A stretch of DNA of 64,000 bases from Tumidithrix helvetica (lineage in GTDB: Bacteria; Cyanobacteriota; Cyanobacteriia; Pseudanabaenales; Pseudanabaenaceae). The position numbers and the translations under genes were made by a program. Location: assembly GCF_965232925.1 (NCBI RefSeq), contig NZ_CBDDRA010000002.1, positions 310,001 to 374,000 of the forward strand, written 5' to 3'. Positions 6,814-16,542 of the stretch are shown in pieces (position 1 is the stretch's first letter; each line of letters opens with the position of its first letter). A model generated the notes under the pieces. The model was not told the origin of the DNA. It made no database searches and worked only from the letters and a program-made list of their open reading frames with translations.

Positions 6814-8808
6814 CTACCCGCGATTTGATCTGCCCCCACGATATATGCCGATACGGTGAGTATCGCGAGAAAGCCTCAGTTCCTTGGTAGTTGAGCCTTG
6901 GGTCTCTACGGCTTCAAACCCACGGGTGTTGCCCTCAAAACCCCAATTGTATTGTAGATAGGTGGCACTAATCGCCGCATCTGTCGTAGAAAAATAGGGC
7001 ACTGCATCACCCTCAAGGACTTTATGATCTCGAAAAAATCCGCCGAGAATTTCAGTTTGACCGCCTTTTTGGGTATCCACATGACGCGCGATCGCTTCGG
7101 TTTTCATGCCCAAGCACCAAAATTTGCCTCCCTCATTCACAACATAGGTGCGATCTTTTACCCACTGATTGTTTTCAGGATTGTAGTGAACAGCGCGAAC
7201 GGTCTGAGTCCCGTGAATGCGAATATCCGTATGCGTATCTTCAAGCCAGACATTTCCAGAATATCCTGCAGCTAGGTGAAGTACCCCACCTCCTGAAGAC
7301 CGCATATAAACGGGGCGATTTGAAGCAATTTCAATACCAGGACGAGCCTCGTTATAGGGCCAGCGAGAAGGGAAGAATGATTCGAGTACTAAGGGCGCTT
7401 TTGTATCACCGACAATGCGGATAATGGGGCGATCTTCAGGAAGATAATCATTAGAATTTCCAAAAGATGTGCTGGGACCATTATGCATGCCAACCACTCG
7501 GCGCACGGTTGTCGGAATGGTAATCGTTCGGCGCACAGAATAGTTCTTTCCAAAAGGGAAATAGATGGTAGATGCACCTGAGTCAAAAACTTTCTGAACT
7601 TCTGCGGTATCATCGTCACCAACATCCAATGGCTTCATCCAAGCACTTACGGGTTCTAAAATTGGTGTTGGCGGAGCCTCATAGAGCATCTTCAGATGTC
7701 CCGTGCCCCCTTCAGGAAACAGCGTATGTTGCTCATCATTTTTGCTTACATATTCTTTTAGTGTCGGCCCAGGGATCAGCGTTCCCGAGTCGTTCAGTAG
7801 ATTTTTATAACCTCTAATAGAAATATTGCGACCATAAAAACCTCCTTGGTTTTGAATCGCTGAAACCGAACTCGCACTTCCTATCAGCGTAGCCTTAACC
7901 AACACGATATGAGAAAGATAAAAGCCACTATTGACGATCGCAGGTACTTTGTTCTGACTGATCAGGCTGTAAATCGATACGGGCAGATTGTTCTCAAATC
8001 CAACAATACGCTGATTTTTAAGCGTAAGGTTAAGAAATGTCGCATGGGAAACGCTGCCAACGGTAACGACGCCGCGATCGAAACCTTCAACCGTCAGGTT
8101 TTCGATCAGAGCAGGACCAAATTCATTTTCGGTTAGATCGAGTCCAATCTCGCCCTGTCCATCTTCAGAACGAATGGTAACGTCACGAATCATCCCTTCG
8201 TTGTGATTGTTATACCGTATCCCAATTGCTCCAGGGTTTCCCTTCCCTGTATTCACTGTCAAATTCTGAATATAGTTAGCAAAGGACTCATTGTTACTGT
8301 AATAGGCATGTAATACTGGTTTTGACTGCCCCATACCGTAGTCTTGGGCGTTGTTTTTGAGTTTTATGACCGTACCATTTTGGCTTTGTCCCTGAATCGT
8401 GACCCAACGACGCCAGAAGATTGGTCTGGAAACCAGATAGGTTCCGTTGGGAAAATAGAGCACCCTAAAATTATTCGGATGTCCGCCGTTGTAGGTATAG
8501 GTTCGATCGATCGCATTCTGAATAGAGGTTGTATCATCATGGATACCGTCCCCTTTAGCACCAAAAGAGCGCACATCGATAAAACCAGCATCAGCAGGGA
8601 ATTCTATCGTAGGAACATAAGCTATTAATCCCACCTTGCACTCTGACAAGGAGTTTTCACATTCAACTTTGCTCTCAGGAGATCTAATTGCCGATTCAAC
8701 GATAACGGTTTTACCAGCAAACTGGTAAGAAAATGCGTTGGTGAGGGCGATCAGAAGAATTGATATAAAGAAGCAGAGAAGAGCTACAAAGACACGATTT
8801 GACTTCAT
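6814..8808 (-). CDS. membrane-anchored double beta-helix (pectate-lyase-3-like) protein
   Basis: The 664-residue protein starts with a short basic segment and one hydrophobic helix (about 6-27), an uncleaved anchor or signal peptide. Two copies of the Pectate_lyase_3-type opening follow: FIDVRSFGAKGDGIHDDTTSIQNAI near 75 and LDVGDDDTAEVQKVFD near 395. Each leads into a right-handed parallel beta-helix. Relatives include tailspike-like depolymerases and endo-glycanases, so it could cleave or bind the polysaccharide made next door. No catalytic residues can be assigned from sequence alone. It is transcribed divergently from the first glycosyltransferase of the polysaccharide locus, which supports a link. 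Confidence 0.75.
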   Translation of the reverse strand: MKSNRVFVALLCFFISILLIALTNAFSYQFAGKTVIVESAIRSPESKVECENSLSECKVGLIAYVPTIEFPADAGFIDVRSFGAKGDGIHDDTTSIQNAIDRTYTYNGGHPNNFRVLYFPNGTYLVSRPIFWRRWVTIQGQSQNGTVIKLKNNAQDYGMGQSKPVLHAYYSNNESFANYIQNLTVNTGKGNPGAIGIRYNNHNEGMIRDVTIRSEDGQGEIGLDLTENEFGPALIENLTVEGFDRGVVTVGSVSHATFLNLTLKNQRIVGFENNLPVSIYSLISQNKVPAIVNSGFYLSHIVLVKATLIGSASSVSAIQNQGGFYGRNISIRGYKNLLNDSGTLIPGPTLKEYVSKNDEQHTLFPEGGTGHLKMLYEAPPTPILEPVSAWMKPLDVGDDDTAEVQKVFDSGASTIYFPFGKNYSVRRTITIPTTVRRVVGMHNGPSTSFGNSNDYLPEDRPIIRIVGDTKAPLVLESFFPSRWPYNEARPGIEIASNRPVYMRSSGGGVLHLAAGYSGNVWLEDTHTDIRIHGTQTVRAVHYNPENNQWVKDRTYVVNEGGKFWCLGMKTEAIARHVDTQKGGQTEILGGFFRDHKVLEGDAVPYFSTTDAAISATYLQYNWGFEGNTRGFEAVETQGSTTKELRLSRDTHRIGIYRGGRSNRG

Positions 8809-9238
8809 GTTTGGATTTTGAATCGAAAAAGTGTGAGATTGATATCAGTAAGTTATACAGATGATTAGAGCAGCTAAGGGCTCATTCCTAAAGTTAACTA
8901 CAATGATAGAAAAGCGATTAGAGTAGATAGAAAAGCGATTAGAGCAAGTCGTTAGTTATTTCAATTAGGTATAGGAATGAGGGATACAGCTCGTCAAGGT
9001 GCTGGGTTAGATTCTCAGTCTTGGGATTGCCAAGATATTATTACCCATTCCATACTTCTCCTTCACAAAACTTTTTGTTGGTCAATGTATAAGTTCTAGA
9101 CTAAACTAAACAATAGTGAAAGTTTTTTGAAAAAAGTACTAAAACTCTTCATTCCCTAATAGAAAACTCATACCAAAAGGTTCCCAAAATCCAGATTCTG
9201 CCATTGATAACCTTAAGATATCAGGAGTAATAATTTGC
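8809..9238. promoter_or_regulatory. divergent promoter region with 21-bp tandem repeat
   Basis: This 430-bp spacer separates the 5' ends of two divergent genes, so it must hold both promoters; no confident -35/-10 pair is called. GATAGAAAAGCGATTAGAG occurs twice in tandem (8905-8925 and 8926-8946). In one frame the repeat reads IEKRLE, the heptad of common cyanobacterial coiled-coil proteins, and may be a coding fossil. Confidence 0.45.
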
Positions 9239-10219
9239 ATGATTAGTGTTGTTATGCCTGCTTATAATGCTTCAAAATTTATCGATGAGGCAATTAAGAG
9301 CATTCTGAATCAGACACTTGGTGATTTTGAACTAATTATTGTAGATGATGGTTCTACTGATAATACCGTAGATATTGTGAAGCATTATCTTAAATTAGAT
9401 CGGCGGATACGATTAATTCAAAATAATCATAAAGGAATTAGCCATGCCTTAAATACAGGGCTTAAAGAAGCTAAGTATGACTGGATTGCAAGAATAGATG
9501 CTGACGATATTGCCTTGCCAGAAAGATTTGAGAAGCAAATTAAGGCAGCTAATGCTAATCCTAAAGTATTGGTTTGGGGAACCTATGCTTATCATATCAG
9601 TTCAACAGGAAAAGTACTAAGTTTGCAGCAACAAGGACCTATTTCCGAAGAAGAATTCCATCGAATTTTAAACGATGGAATGATTCCTTTTGTAATTCAA
9701 CCTACAGTCCTACTGAAGAAGGAAATTTTGTTGAAAGTAGGTGAATACGATGAGAGATTTACATTTGCTCAAGATTTGGATCTACTAAGTCGTATATCCG
9801 ATCATGGTTCTATTCTCGCTATACCAGAACCTTTATTATTGTACCGCGTACATTTACAGAGTGTTTCTATGCAAAAGTTCTTTTTACAACAATTTTTTGC
9901 AAGATGCATATATGCCCGTCATCAAGCTCGTAGAACAGGTGCCCAATTACCTGAGCCTGCTCAGTTTGAACATGAGGAAAAAAAGCGACCGATTCTCTCC
10001 CGATTGCCCGAAAACCTGCAAACTTTGGGGCGTTTTTTTTATAGAAAAGCTGGATTATTCTTTGCAGAAAAGCAGTATATACAAGCCACTTGGTATTTAG
10101 GTTTTGCAATGATTATTTATCCTTCTTATTCTATCCCTCGCATCTGGAACCAAAAGTTGTCTCCGCAAACACGCCAAGCATTAAAAGAAGCAAAATTTTG
10201 TTACACTTCAGAATCCTGA
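9239..10219 (+). CDS. glycosyltransferase family 2
   Basis: This 326-residue GT-A fold enzyme transfers a sugar from a nucleotide donor to a growing lipid-linked glycan at the inner face of the plasma membrane (family knowledge). It opens MISVVMPAYNASKFIDEAI, with the donor-binding VDDGSTDNT near 37-45 and the metal-binding DADD in ARIDADDIALPERF near 85. No membrane helix is evident. It is the only plus-strand glycosyltransferase of the locus and is divergent from the beta-helix protein gene. ATG 9239 directly precedes the conserved strand. Donor and acceptor cannot be predicted. Confidence 0.9.
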   Translation: MISVVMPAYNASKFIDEAIKSILNQTLGDFELIIVDDGSTDNTVDIVKHYLKLDRRIRLIQNNHKGISHALNTGLKEAKYDWIARIDADDIALPERFEKQIKAANANPKVLVWGTYAYHISSTGKVLSLQQQGPISEEEFHRILNDGMIPFVIQPTVLLKKEILLKVGEYDERFTFAQDLDLLSRISDHGSILAIPEPLLLYRVHLQSVSMQKFFLQQFFARCIYARHQARRTGAQLPEPAQFEHEEKKRPILSRLPENLQTLGRFFYRKAGLFFAEKQYIQATWYLGFAMIIYPSYSIPRIWNQKLSPQTRQALKEAKFCYTSES

Positions 10220-10268
10220 TACCCAAGCGATTTGGTCTCATGTTTTCATGTCTCTCAGGTGAAACTTA

Positions 10269-10391
10269 ACTATCGGTTAGTGTCTTTATTTTTTCGCCAC
10301 CAAGAAACTTGATTTTTTAAAGCCTTACAGCAAAAGCATTACAAAATTGCATTTTGCAAGTGGCGAAAACTTCGTGACACTAACACTATCG
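10269..10391. mobile_element. 109-bp MITE with 7-bp target-site duplication
   Basis: The element at 10276-10384 has ends GTTAGTGTC / GACACTAAC continuing, after a 7-bp mismatch block, into TTTCGCCAC / GTGGCGAAA: 25-bp imperfect inverted repeats. ACTATCG flanks it directly on both sides (10269-10275 and 10385-10391). It has no coding capacity. It lies between convergent genes and shares the internal word AAAGCCTTAC-GCA-AAG with the larger element at 18944-19140. Confidence 0.75.
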
Positions 10392-10395
10392 AATT

Positions 10396-11715
10396 TTAAG
10401 AAACTGCTTTATATTCTTGATGTTCCAAACTACTGAATTGAAATTCGAGTCGTCGAAGTCCGATTAGGACTACTGCATAGAGTGTATATCCTGGTTCCTC
10501 CATCTGGGTAAATATCAGACCGAAAACCAGCGTACTAAGCACTAGAAATTTAGAAAAGTAATCAAGACAGAAATAGTGCCAAACCAAAAACCAAAGAAAA
10601 AGATATGATGCCACTCCTAAATATCCTAAGTCTCCCCAAATGCCAGCCCAGCCAAATAAAGCACAGTACATAGTAGATTCTTGTGCGATCCAACTATTCC
10701 GATTCACTTCTAGTACAGCCGCGCTTGCTGGATGTACTGTTGCTCCCAAAGGTCCTAAAATTTTCCAGTTCTCTTGAATCAGCCAGCCACCAAGCCGTCC
10801 GACAGTATGACCAGGTCCTAGTCCAAGTAACTCGTTCAAGAAAGATTGATAGTAAGTAGGAATGATCCGAAATGCTGCAAACTTAGTTTGAACTGCCAAA
10901 CCGTCAGGTCCGTAAACATCTTTTGTTGCATAATTTTTAAAAGCTTCAAAGCCTTCTAGATTGTATACACACCAGTTAAAGCCTGAACCAATTATGACGG
11001 AAGCAAACAGATATAGAAGTGTTTTTTTGATATCTTTAATATGGGTAAAGATTCCAATTACTGCAGCAATCATCAAGGTCGCAAGTACTTGCTTTGAATC
11101 AGAGAGTTTCAATTGAAAGAAAGCGAAAAAAACGGTAGCCGATCGCAACCAAAGAGGAGATTCTCTGACAAACATGAAGTAATAAAAACTAAAGAACAAG
11201 GAAACTGTCGTAGATACATAGTTTCCCGCTCCCGAAACAAAAAAAACTCCCGCCATTCCATCAGTTCCATCTAATCCTCCTGCATAAATGCGTCCTGATT
11301 CTAACAATAGATACTGGATAAAAGCTAAAGCCATGTTGGCAAAACAAGCACCAATTAACCAGCTTTGAAACCGTTTTAAATTTAAAAGCGACATTGGCAC
11401 GCAAACCATAGCCGCCAAAAGCATAAAAGGTTCACCAAGCATCAAGAAGAGTAAAATTGCATTGATTAAGCCTGCATTATTTAACACTGTACTAGCAATT
11501 ATGACTAAGAATAGGAGCAGGAGCCCCACGAGAAGAAGCCAAGTAGCTGCAATTTTTTTTCGAGCATTAAAGTATGTTTTAAATAAAACAACTCCAAAAA
11601 ATAAGGGGATAATTACTAAGTGAGCGTGGATGAGGAAGGAAGGAGCGCGAGTTACAGAGCAAAAAATTCTGCCAAAAAAAGCTGTTGAGAAAGCTAGGAA
11701 TATTTGTAAGGGCAT
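10396..11715 (-). CDS. O-antigen ligase/polymerase-like membrane protein
   Basis: This is a 439-residue polytopic protein with about ten hydrophobic helices and one larger polar loop in the C-terminal half (about 265-350: KNYATKDVYGPDG...ENWKILGPLG). That layout is shared by Wzy polymerases and WaaL-type ligases of the O-antigen superfamily. Its role would be polymerising or transferring lipid-linked repeat units on the periplasmic side. Sequence in this superfamily is poorly conserved, so polymerase and ligase cannot be told apart. It is the last gene of the minus-strand locus, 19 bp after a GT4 gene. The start ATG has no obvious ribosome site. Confidence 0.75.
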   Translation of the reverse strand: MPLQIFLAFSTAFFGRIFCSVTRAPSFLIHAHLVIIPLFFGVVLFKTYFNARKKIAATWLLLVGLLLLFLVIIASTVLNNAGLINAILLFLMLGEPFMLLAAMVCVPMSLLNLKRFQSWLIGACFANMALAFIQYLLLESGRIYAGGLDGTDGMAGVFFVSGAGNYVSTTVSLFFSFYYFMFVRESPLWLRSATVFFAFFQLKLSDSKQVLATLMIAAVIGIFTHIKDIKKTLLYLFASVIIGSGFNWCVYNLEGFEAFKNYATKDVYGPDGLAVQTKFAAFRIIPTYYQSFLNELLGLGPGHTVGRLGGWLIQENWKILGPLGATVHPASAAVLEVNRNSWIAQESTMYCALFGWAGIWGDLGYLGVASYLFLWFLVWHYFCLDYFSKFLVLSTLVFGLIFTQMEEPGYTLYAVVLIGLRRLEFQFSSLEHQEYKAVS

Positions 11716-11734
11716 TTACGATCTAGATTGGCTA

Positions 11735-12886
11735 CTATCTCATTATCCTACTGATGTTTTTTATGATAACTGCAGAGTAAAACTTTAAATACTGATCGCC
11801 TGCACTCGATTTTGAGAACCGTGCGTCTCCCGAATCCTGTCTGGGTAAAGTTTGCCCTAAGGTTTGCGCGATAGCTTGGGTCAGTTTGCTTACCGAGTCT
11901 CCTTCTAAATTAAAGTAAGTACAATTGTCCGAGCCAATTTCTCTAAAAACTGCAATATTCGAGCAAACAACGGTACAGCCAAGATACATTGCTTCAGCCA
12001 AAGGCAGACAAAACCCCTCGGTAGAAGAAGCGATCGCAAACAGTTGGCAATTTTCGTACAGCCACCGCAACTCACCATCATCAATCGAGGATAGTAGCAA
12101 CACGCTATTTTCCAGTCCAAGATTTTGGATTAAAGTAACAAGATTCTCAGTTTCAGGACCATTGCTGCCCACGATCGCTAATTGAGATGCCTTACTTAAT
12201 TGACCAGTTCCTCTGAGTTGTGCATAGGATTGAATCAGCAGATCGAGGTTTTTGTTTTTGCGGTGCTGGGCAACAGTAAGTAAAAAAGAAGGAAGCTTAT
12301 TCGCATCGAAGGGTTTAGGAATTTTTGAAACAACTTGACTGAAGTCTACATAGTTGTAAACAACGCTTGTATGTTTTTGGGAGCAAGCATCAGGAAAATA
12401 GAACTGTAGATTTTTTAACGTCATCTGCGAGACACAAGAAAGACCATCACAGTTCGCAATACACTGCTTGAGAAACCCACGGTTAAAGAGAACATTGGGA
12501 AAGCCAAAGTTTTCAGGACATTCATAGGGATAAAGATCGTGTATTGTCGCAACAACAGGGCAGTTAAATCGCGATCGCGCAAACGGCATTGGAAAAGACA
12601 AATGGACAATATCAGGATGAAGTTGGTTGGCAAGTTTGGGTAGCCCCCACAAAAACCAGATATTTCTCGCTAACGAACTATTTTTGAAGTCAACGCTAAC
12701 GACATCGATTTTTTTCGAGCAAAGATTAAAAACAGTTTTAAAATAATGGCGTTGCCATTCCCCTATAAGCAAGGTAACTTTGCTGACTTCTTTTGTGTCA
12801 GCAAGACATCGAGCGAGATTGGCTGCATGTCTGCAAACTCCTGTTGGTTTTGAAGGCCTATGTAATGCGGAAATTAGAACATGCAT
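11735..12886 (-). CDS. glycosyltransferase family 4
   Basis: This 383-residue retaining GT-B enzyme starts MHVLISALHRPSKPTGVCRHAANL with the glycine/polar acceptor loop. It has TIHDLYPYECPENFG near 135 and a donor-binding C-terminal domain with LLTVAQHRKNKNLDLLIQ near 205. The catalytic EX7E appears intact in EGFCLPLAEAMYLG near 290. It would act at the cytosolic membrane face on a lipid-linked glycan. It sits 9 bp after the upstream GT4 gene and 19 bp before the polymerase-like gene, consistent with one operon. Sugar specificity is unknown. Confidence 0.9.
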   Translation of the reverse strand: MHVLISALHRPSKPTGVCRHAANLARCLADTKEVSKVTLLIGEWQRHYFKTVFNLCSKKIDVVSVDFKNSSLARNIWFLWGLPKLANQLHPDIVHLSFPMPFARSRFNCPVVATIHDLYPYECPENFGFPNVLFNRGFLKQCIANCDGLSCVSQMTLKNLQFYFPDACSQKHTSVVYNYVDFSQVVSKIPKPFDANKLPSFLLTVAQHRKNKNLDLLIQSYAQLRGTGQLSKASQLAIVGSNGPETENLVTLIQNLGLENSVLLLSSIDDGELRWLYENCQLFAIASSTEGFCLPLAEAMYLGCTVVCSNIAVFREIGSDNCTYFNLEGDSVSKLTQAIAQTLGQTLPRQDSGDARFSKSSAGDQYLKFYSAVIIKNISRIMR

Positions 12887-12895
12887 GACGACTGA

Positions 12896-14140
12896 TTATT
12901 TAGCGTTTTTGCCAGCAACAATTTCTTCATAGACTTGGGCTAGCTGTTTGCCCTTAACTTCCCAGCTATAGCATTCTCTCACGCGTTGCTGTCCCAATCG
13001 CCCCATTTGTAATCGTAGGTCTTTGTCGCCAGCAAGACGAATCATAGCTTCAGCCAAACCGCTAATTGCCTGCTCGGGATCGAGAGCTGGCACTTTAAAG
13101 CCAGTTTCCGCTGTCACCTGCACTGCTGGGCCTCCTAGATCGAGACAGATCGCGGGTTTACCAGTTGCCATCGCTTCTAGACAGACCCATCCACCCGAGT
13201 CATGCAGGCTAGGATGAACCAAAGCCGAAGCTTGCGCTAATTTCTGAAGCACCTCTTCTCGCGGTAGTAGACCCCAAAACTTTACCCGATTGGCAATATT
13301 TAAGTCGAGAGCTAGCTCTCTCAGTCGCTCCATTTCTGGGCCATCGCCTAAAATCCAATACTCAGCATCGGGAAGATTAGCCTGGGCAAAGGCACGCAAT
13401 CCCAAATAAAACCCCTTCCAATGCAATAGACGAGCTATGCCGATAAACCGAATCGGAGACTCATCATTCGCGTGAGATTGGGCAAACTCAAACTGTTCTA
13501 TTTCCTGTCCTGACATCGCAGTTTCCGAGGAAACCCGAACGTTAGGAGCACCTAGCTCACGCACTCTTTTTGCCGTATCTTCGGTGGTAACATAGGCGAT
13601 CGCACTGCGTCGAGCTGTTATGCGTGTAAAAGGGTCGAGTTCTCCCAGCGATCGCCATGCCCATCGCAAGGTCTCATAGAGTTTATTTTTCCAAGTAAAA
13701 TCTTTCCAGAAAGTCATCGGTGCAGACTCCCCACCCCCGACGGGTCCCCAAATAAACGGTACGGGTAGGAAGGATAAAAAACTAGGACAAGAGTAACGCA
13801 CAAACGTGACATGGTGGATGGCATCAAAGCCAACTTCCTGATGCAATTTCCATCCCACGAAATAGGCTTGAATTTGCCAAAGATAATAGTGCAGTTGCAT
13901 CGCACCCGATTGTCCCCAACGTAAACTGTCTTGCCAGAAAGGAAGAGTAAAGTAAACAAAGTGGAGATTAGGAACTGGATTGCTGGCAAGTTCCGCTTCA
14001 ATTGCTTCCTTACTTTCATCAGGTCGGGTCAATACCCACACTTCGTGGTACTTGGCAACCTCACGAGCAACATTCCAACCAACTCCTCGTTCGGAGCCTT
14101 TACCAGGTTCACAAGAATAGGCAGAGATCAGAACCTTCAT
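12896..14140 (-). CDS. glycosyltransferase family 4
   Basis: This 414-residue GT-B protein begins MKVLISAYSCEPGKGSERGVGWN, a subgroup hallmark (SCEPGKGSE). The Rossmann-like C-terminal domain carries RFIGIARLLHWKGFYLGLRAF near 230. In the donor motif the first acidic residue is Asp (DSGGWVCLEAMATG), so this is DX7E rather than EX7E; that is tolerated in some relatives. The gene lies 108 bp downstream of an acyltransferase gene on the same strand and 9 bp upstream of the next GT4. Base composition is a little richer in GC than the surrounding acyltransferase genes. Confidence 0.9.
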   Translation of the reverse strand: MKVLISAYSCEPGKGSERGVGWNVAREVAKYHEVWVLTRPDESKEAIEAELASNPVPNLHFVYFTLPFWQDSLRWGQSGAMQLHYYLWQIQAYFVGWKLHQEVGFDAIHHVTFVRYSCPSFLSFLPVPFIWGPVGGGESAPMTFWKDFTWKNKLYETLRWAWRSLGELDPFTRITARRSAIAYVTTEDTAKRVRELGAPNVRVSSETAMSGQEIEQFEFAQSHANDESPIRFIGIARLLHWKGFYLGLRAFAQANLPDAEYWILGDGPEMERLRELALDLNIANRVKFWGLLPREEVLQKLAQASALVHPSLHDSGGWVCLEAMATGKPAICLDLGGPAVQVTAETGFKVPALDPEQAISGLAEAMIRLAGDKDLRLQMGRLGQQRVRECYSWEVKGKQLAQVYEEIVAGKNAK

Positions 14141-14248
14141 AGTCTTGACGTCCTCAGAAAATATTCACTTTTAGTCTCACAATCAAATTTATATTCGTAC
14201 TCAAATGCCAGCAATTATTTGACACTCCAAGTAATTCCAGTCTTTGTT

Positions 14249-15346
14249 TTAGATGCCAAATAAGTACTTTGCTGTCAGCTTGTTTTTAGTTAGATAAAAA
14301 ACTACGACCCAAGAGAGCAAAAAACAAGGAATAGAAAGAGCTAACATCGAAGAAATTGAGATGGAAGCCGTAAGTTCTGGTATTACTTTACCTACTAAAG
14401 ATTTAACAATATTCATAGTATATGGATGAATTAAGTAGATACCAAAGGAACATGCTCCAACATTAGCTGAAAAGCTGCCTACAGAATTGTCACTCAAATA
14501 GCTAGATAGAGAAATACTAAATAGGAGAAGGGTATCTGCTAGGATGATTTCTTGTAAGGCTCTAGGCAAGAAAGAACTTCCTAGTATATCAGTACATAAG
14601 AATAAAATCGCTAATGCTACAGTAACAAATCTAGTATGCAAGAATATTGTTTTTTGAAGGAGTCGATTTAATGTTAGTGCGACAAAGAAATACGGTAGAC
14701 ACCTTATAGTCCATGCAATCTCAACAAACATTAGCCGAAGCAGAGGATGCTGCTCAGCATTAATTTGCCAATAACTCAAGAAATTTTGAAAGGCAACATT
14801 TGTACCTAGTTGAAATGAATTGCCAGAAATTTCAAGTAAGTGATATAAAGCAATACTGACAACTGAGAGAAAAAGTAAAACTCTCTTGCCAATTTTCAGC
14901 CTTTCCATAAATGGCATCAACAATACCAGAGACGTTCCTGCAAACAAAAGCGCCAAGAAATAGAGATGGTAGGAAGCCCCACCCAAGAAAACAATTGATA
15001 GAGGATCTTGTAAAAATTGCTGCAATCTGTCAGTTTTGTTGGTAAGAGTAAAAATGATTACCCTTAACACAAAAAAGATGATACTCCAAATAGCATAGGG
15101 AATTAAAATACGCTCAACTCTCGATCTCCAGAATTTCCAAGAGTAGGCAATCTCTGGCTTAGCAGTCATGAAATAAAAAGCTACTGCGAGAAAGAATGGA
15201 ACAGCAAAATAGAAATTTAAGCGAAATGCTATAGCACTAGGATCTATAGGAAGACCCCAAGTTTCATCTCCAGAGTGAACAATTATCACTGCATAAGTTG
15301 ATAGTCCTCGGCAAAACTCAATGCCCAATAATTTGTTTTTATTCAT
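14249..15346 (-). CDS. acyltransferase 3 family membrane protein
   Basis: This 365-residue polytopic protein has around ten hydrophobic segments. The N-terminal signature GIEFCRGLSTYAVIIVHSGD carries the membrane-facing His typical of OafA/NolL-type O-acyltransferases. Such enzymes move acetyl or other acyl groups across the membrane onto exported glycans. The start at 15346 (MNKNKLLGIEF) is preferred; an in-frame ATG at 15430 would overlap the upstream GT4 gene by 58 bp and add residues outside the domain. It is AT-rich compared with neighbouring transferases, which may signal separate acquisition. Confidence 0.85.
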   Translation of the reverse strand: MNKNKLLGIEFCRGLSTYAVIIVHSGDETWGLPIDPSAIAFRLNFYFAVPFFLAVAFYFMTAKPEIAYSWKFWRSRVERILIPYAIWSIIFFVLRVIIFTLTNKTDRLQQFLQDPLSIVFLGGASYHLYFLALLFAGTSLVLLMPFMERLKIGKRVLLFLSVVSIALYHLLEISGNSFQLGTNVAFQNFLSYWQINAEQHPLLRLMFVEIAWTIRCLPYFFVALTLNRLLQKTIFLHTRFVTVALAILFLCTDILGSSFLPRALQEIILADTLLLFSISLSSYLSDNSVGSFSANVGACSFGIYLIHPYTMNIVKSLVGKVIPELTASISISSMLALSIPCFLLSWVVVFYLTKNKLTAKYLFGI

Positions 15347-15372
15347 CGATTGTAAATTTATTTCCCAAATTT

Positions 15373-16497
15373 TTAGAATCTCTTCAGGGTTTCGTAAATT
15401 TGTGCAACGTGTTCGATAGATTTCGTCCAAGAAAAGAGTTTGGCTCTTGTAAATCCTTTCTCAATATAGCTTTGGTATAAAGCTTGGTCTTTTCGTAGGG
15501 AATAAACTGCGTTAGCAATCTCCTCCACGTCAAGCGGATCGACCAGAATTGCCGCATCCCCAGTCACCTCTGGCAAAGAAGAGACATTGGCAGAAATTAC
15601 TGGGATACCACAAGCCATTGCTTCTAATACTGTTAATCCAAATCCTTCGTACAAAGAAGGAGCGATCAGCGCATCGGCAGCATTGTAAAGCCCCACAAGT
15701 AATGCTTTATCAGATTTACCGATGAATGTAATAATTTCCTCTAAGTTATGAGATTGAATAAATGCAGTTTGCTCTTTTGTAAATTCATCACCAACTTTCC
15801 AAAGCCTGATTGCCATACCGCGATCGCGCAGCATAACTAGAGCTTTAAGAATTGTAGGAATATTTTTGCGTTGATGGGTCGAGCCTACATTCAATAGGCA
15901 GAAAGTTTCAGCCGATCCTTCGTATTGTTGCCGTATGGTTGCTACTTCATCTGATGGAAGTGGACGAAAAAATGATTCAACTCCATTGGGAACAACAGTA
16001 ATTCTTTCTGGAGGAATCATTAACATTTTGGCAACATCTTTTGCTGTATTTGAAGATACGGCAATCACGTGATCGGCATCACGCATTCCCATAACTGAAT
16101 ATTGCCAAGATGCCATACTGAAAGCAGGAAAACGGGATTGCCCCTTAAGAATTTCTGGATAGACAAATTGTACTAAGTCGTGGCAGGTAACAACTATCGT
16201 CTTTCCTGTCTTTTTCAACCAATACGCTACGTGAGCATTACTATGATCTATGATGTGATAAACATCTCCTTGTATTTGGCAAACTTGCTGAGGATGACTC
16301 CAAAAACGTTCGTAATACTTGCGAAAGCCCGTACCAGAGTGCCAGAGATTCTCTTGACTATCGCTCCAAGGTTGTGGAGCAATTTCTGTGATTTCCCATG
16401 TTGGTCGCAACTGCTTTAATTCGGCAACCAAATTATTGGCGTATACGTCCATACTGGGAGCAACTCCTAGCTCTCTACGAACAATTACAACTCGCAT
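15373..16497 (-). CDS. glycosyltransferase family 4
   Basis: This is a 374-residue GT-B enzyme. The N-terminal domain starts MRVVIVRRELGVAPSMDVYANNL and has VVTCHDLVQFVYPE near 110. The C-terminal domain has LLNVGSTHQRKNIPTILKAL near 205 and the intact EX7E in EGFGLTVLEAMACGIPVI near 285. It resembles mannosyl/rhamnosyl-type transferases of surface polysaccharide loci, but specificity is not predictable. It is followed after 26 bp by the acyltransferase gene and preceded by a GT4 gene 45 bp upstream. Confidence 0.9.
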   Translation of the reverse strand: MRVVIVRRELGVAPSMDVYANNLVAELKQLRPTWEITEIAPQPWSDSQENLWHSGTGFRKYYERFWSHPQQVCQIQGDVYHIIDHSNAHVAYWLKKTGKTIVVTCHDLVQFVYPEILKGQSRFPAFSMASWQYSVMGMRDADHVIAVSSNTAKDVAKMLMIPPERITVVPNGVESFFRPLPSDEVATIRQQYEGSAETFCLLNVGSTHQRKNIPTILKALVMLRDRGMAIRLWKVGDEFTKEQTAFIQSHNLEEIITFIGKSDKALLVGLYNAADALIAPSLYEGFGLTVLEAMACGIPVISANVSSLPEVTGDAAILVDPLDVEEIANAVYSLRKDQALYQSYIEKGFTRAKLFSWTKSIEHVAQIYETLKRF

Positions 16498-16542
16498 TAA
16501 TTAGCTCCTGTTTGCATTGTCTATAGCTCCAATAAATCGCTG

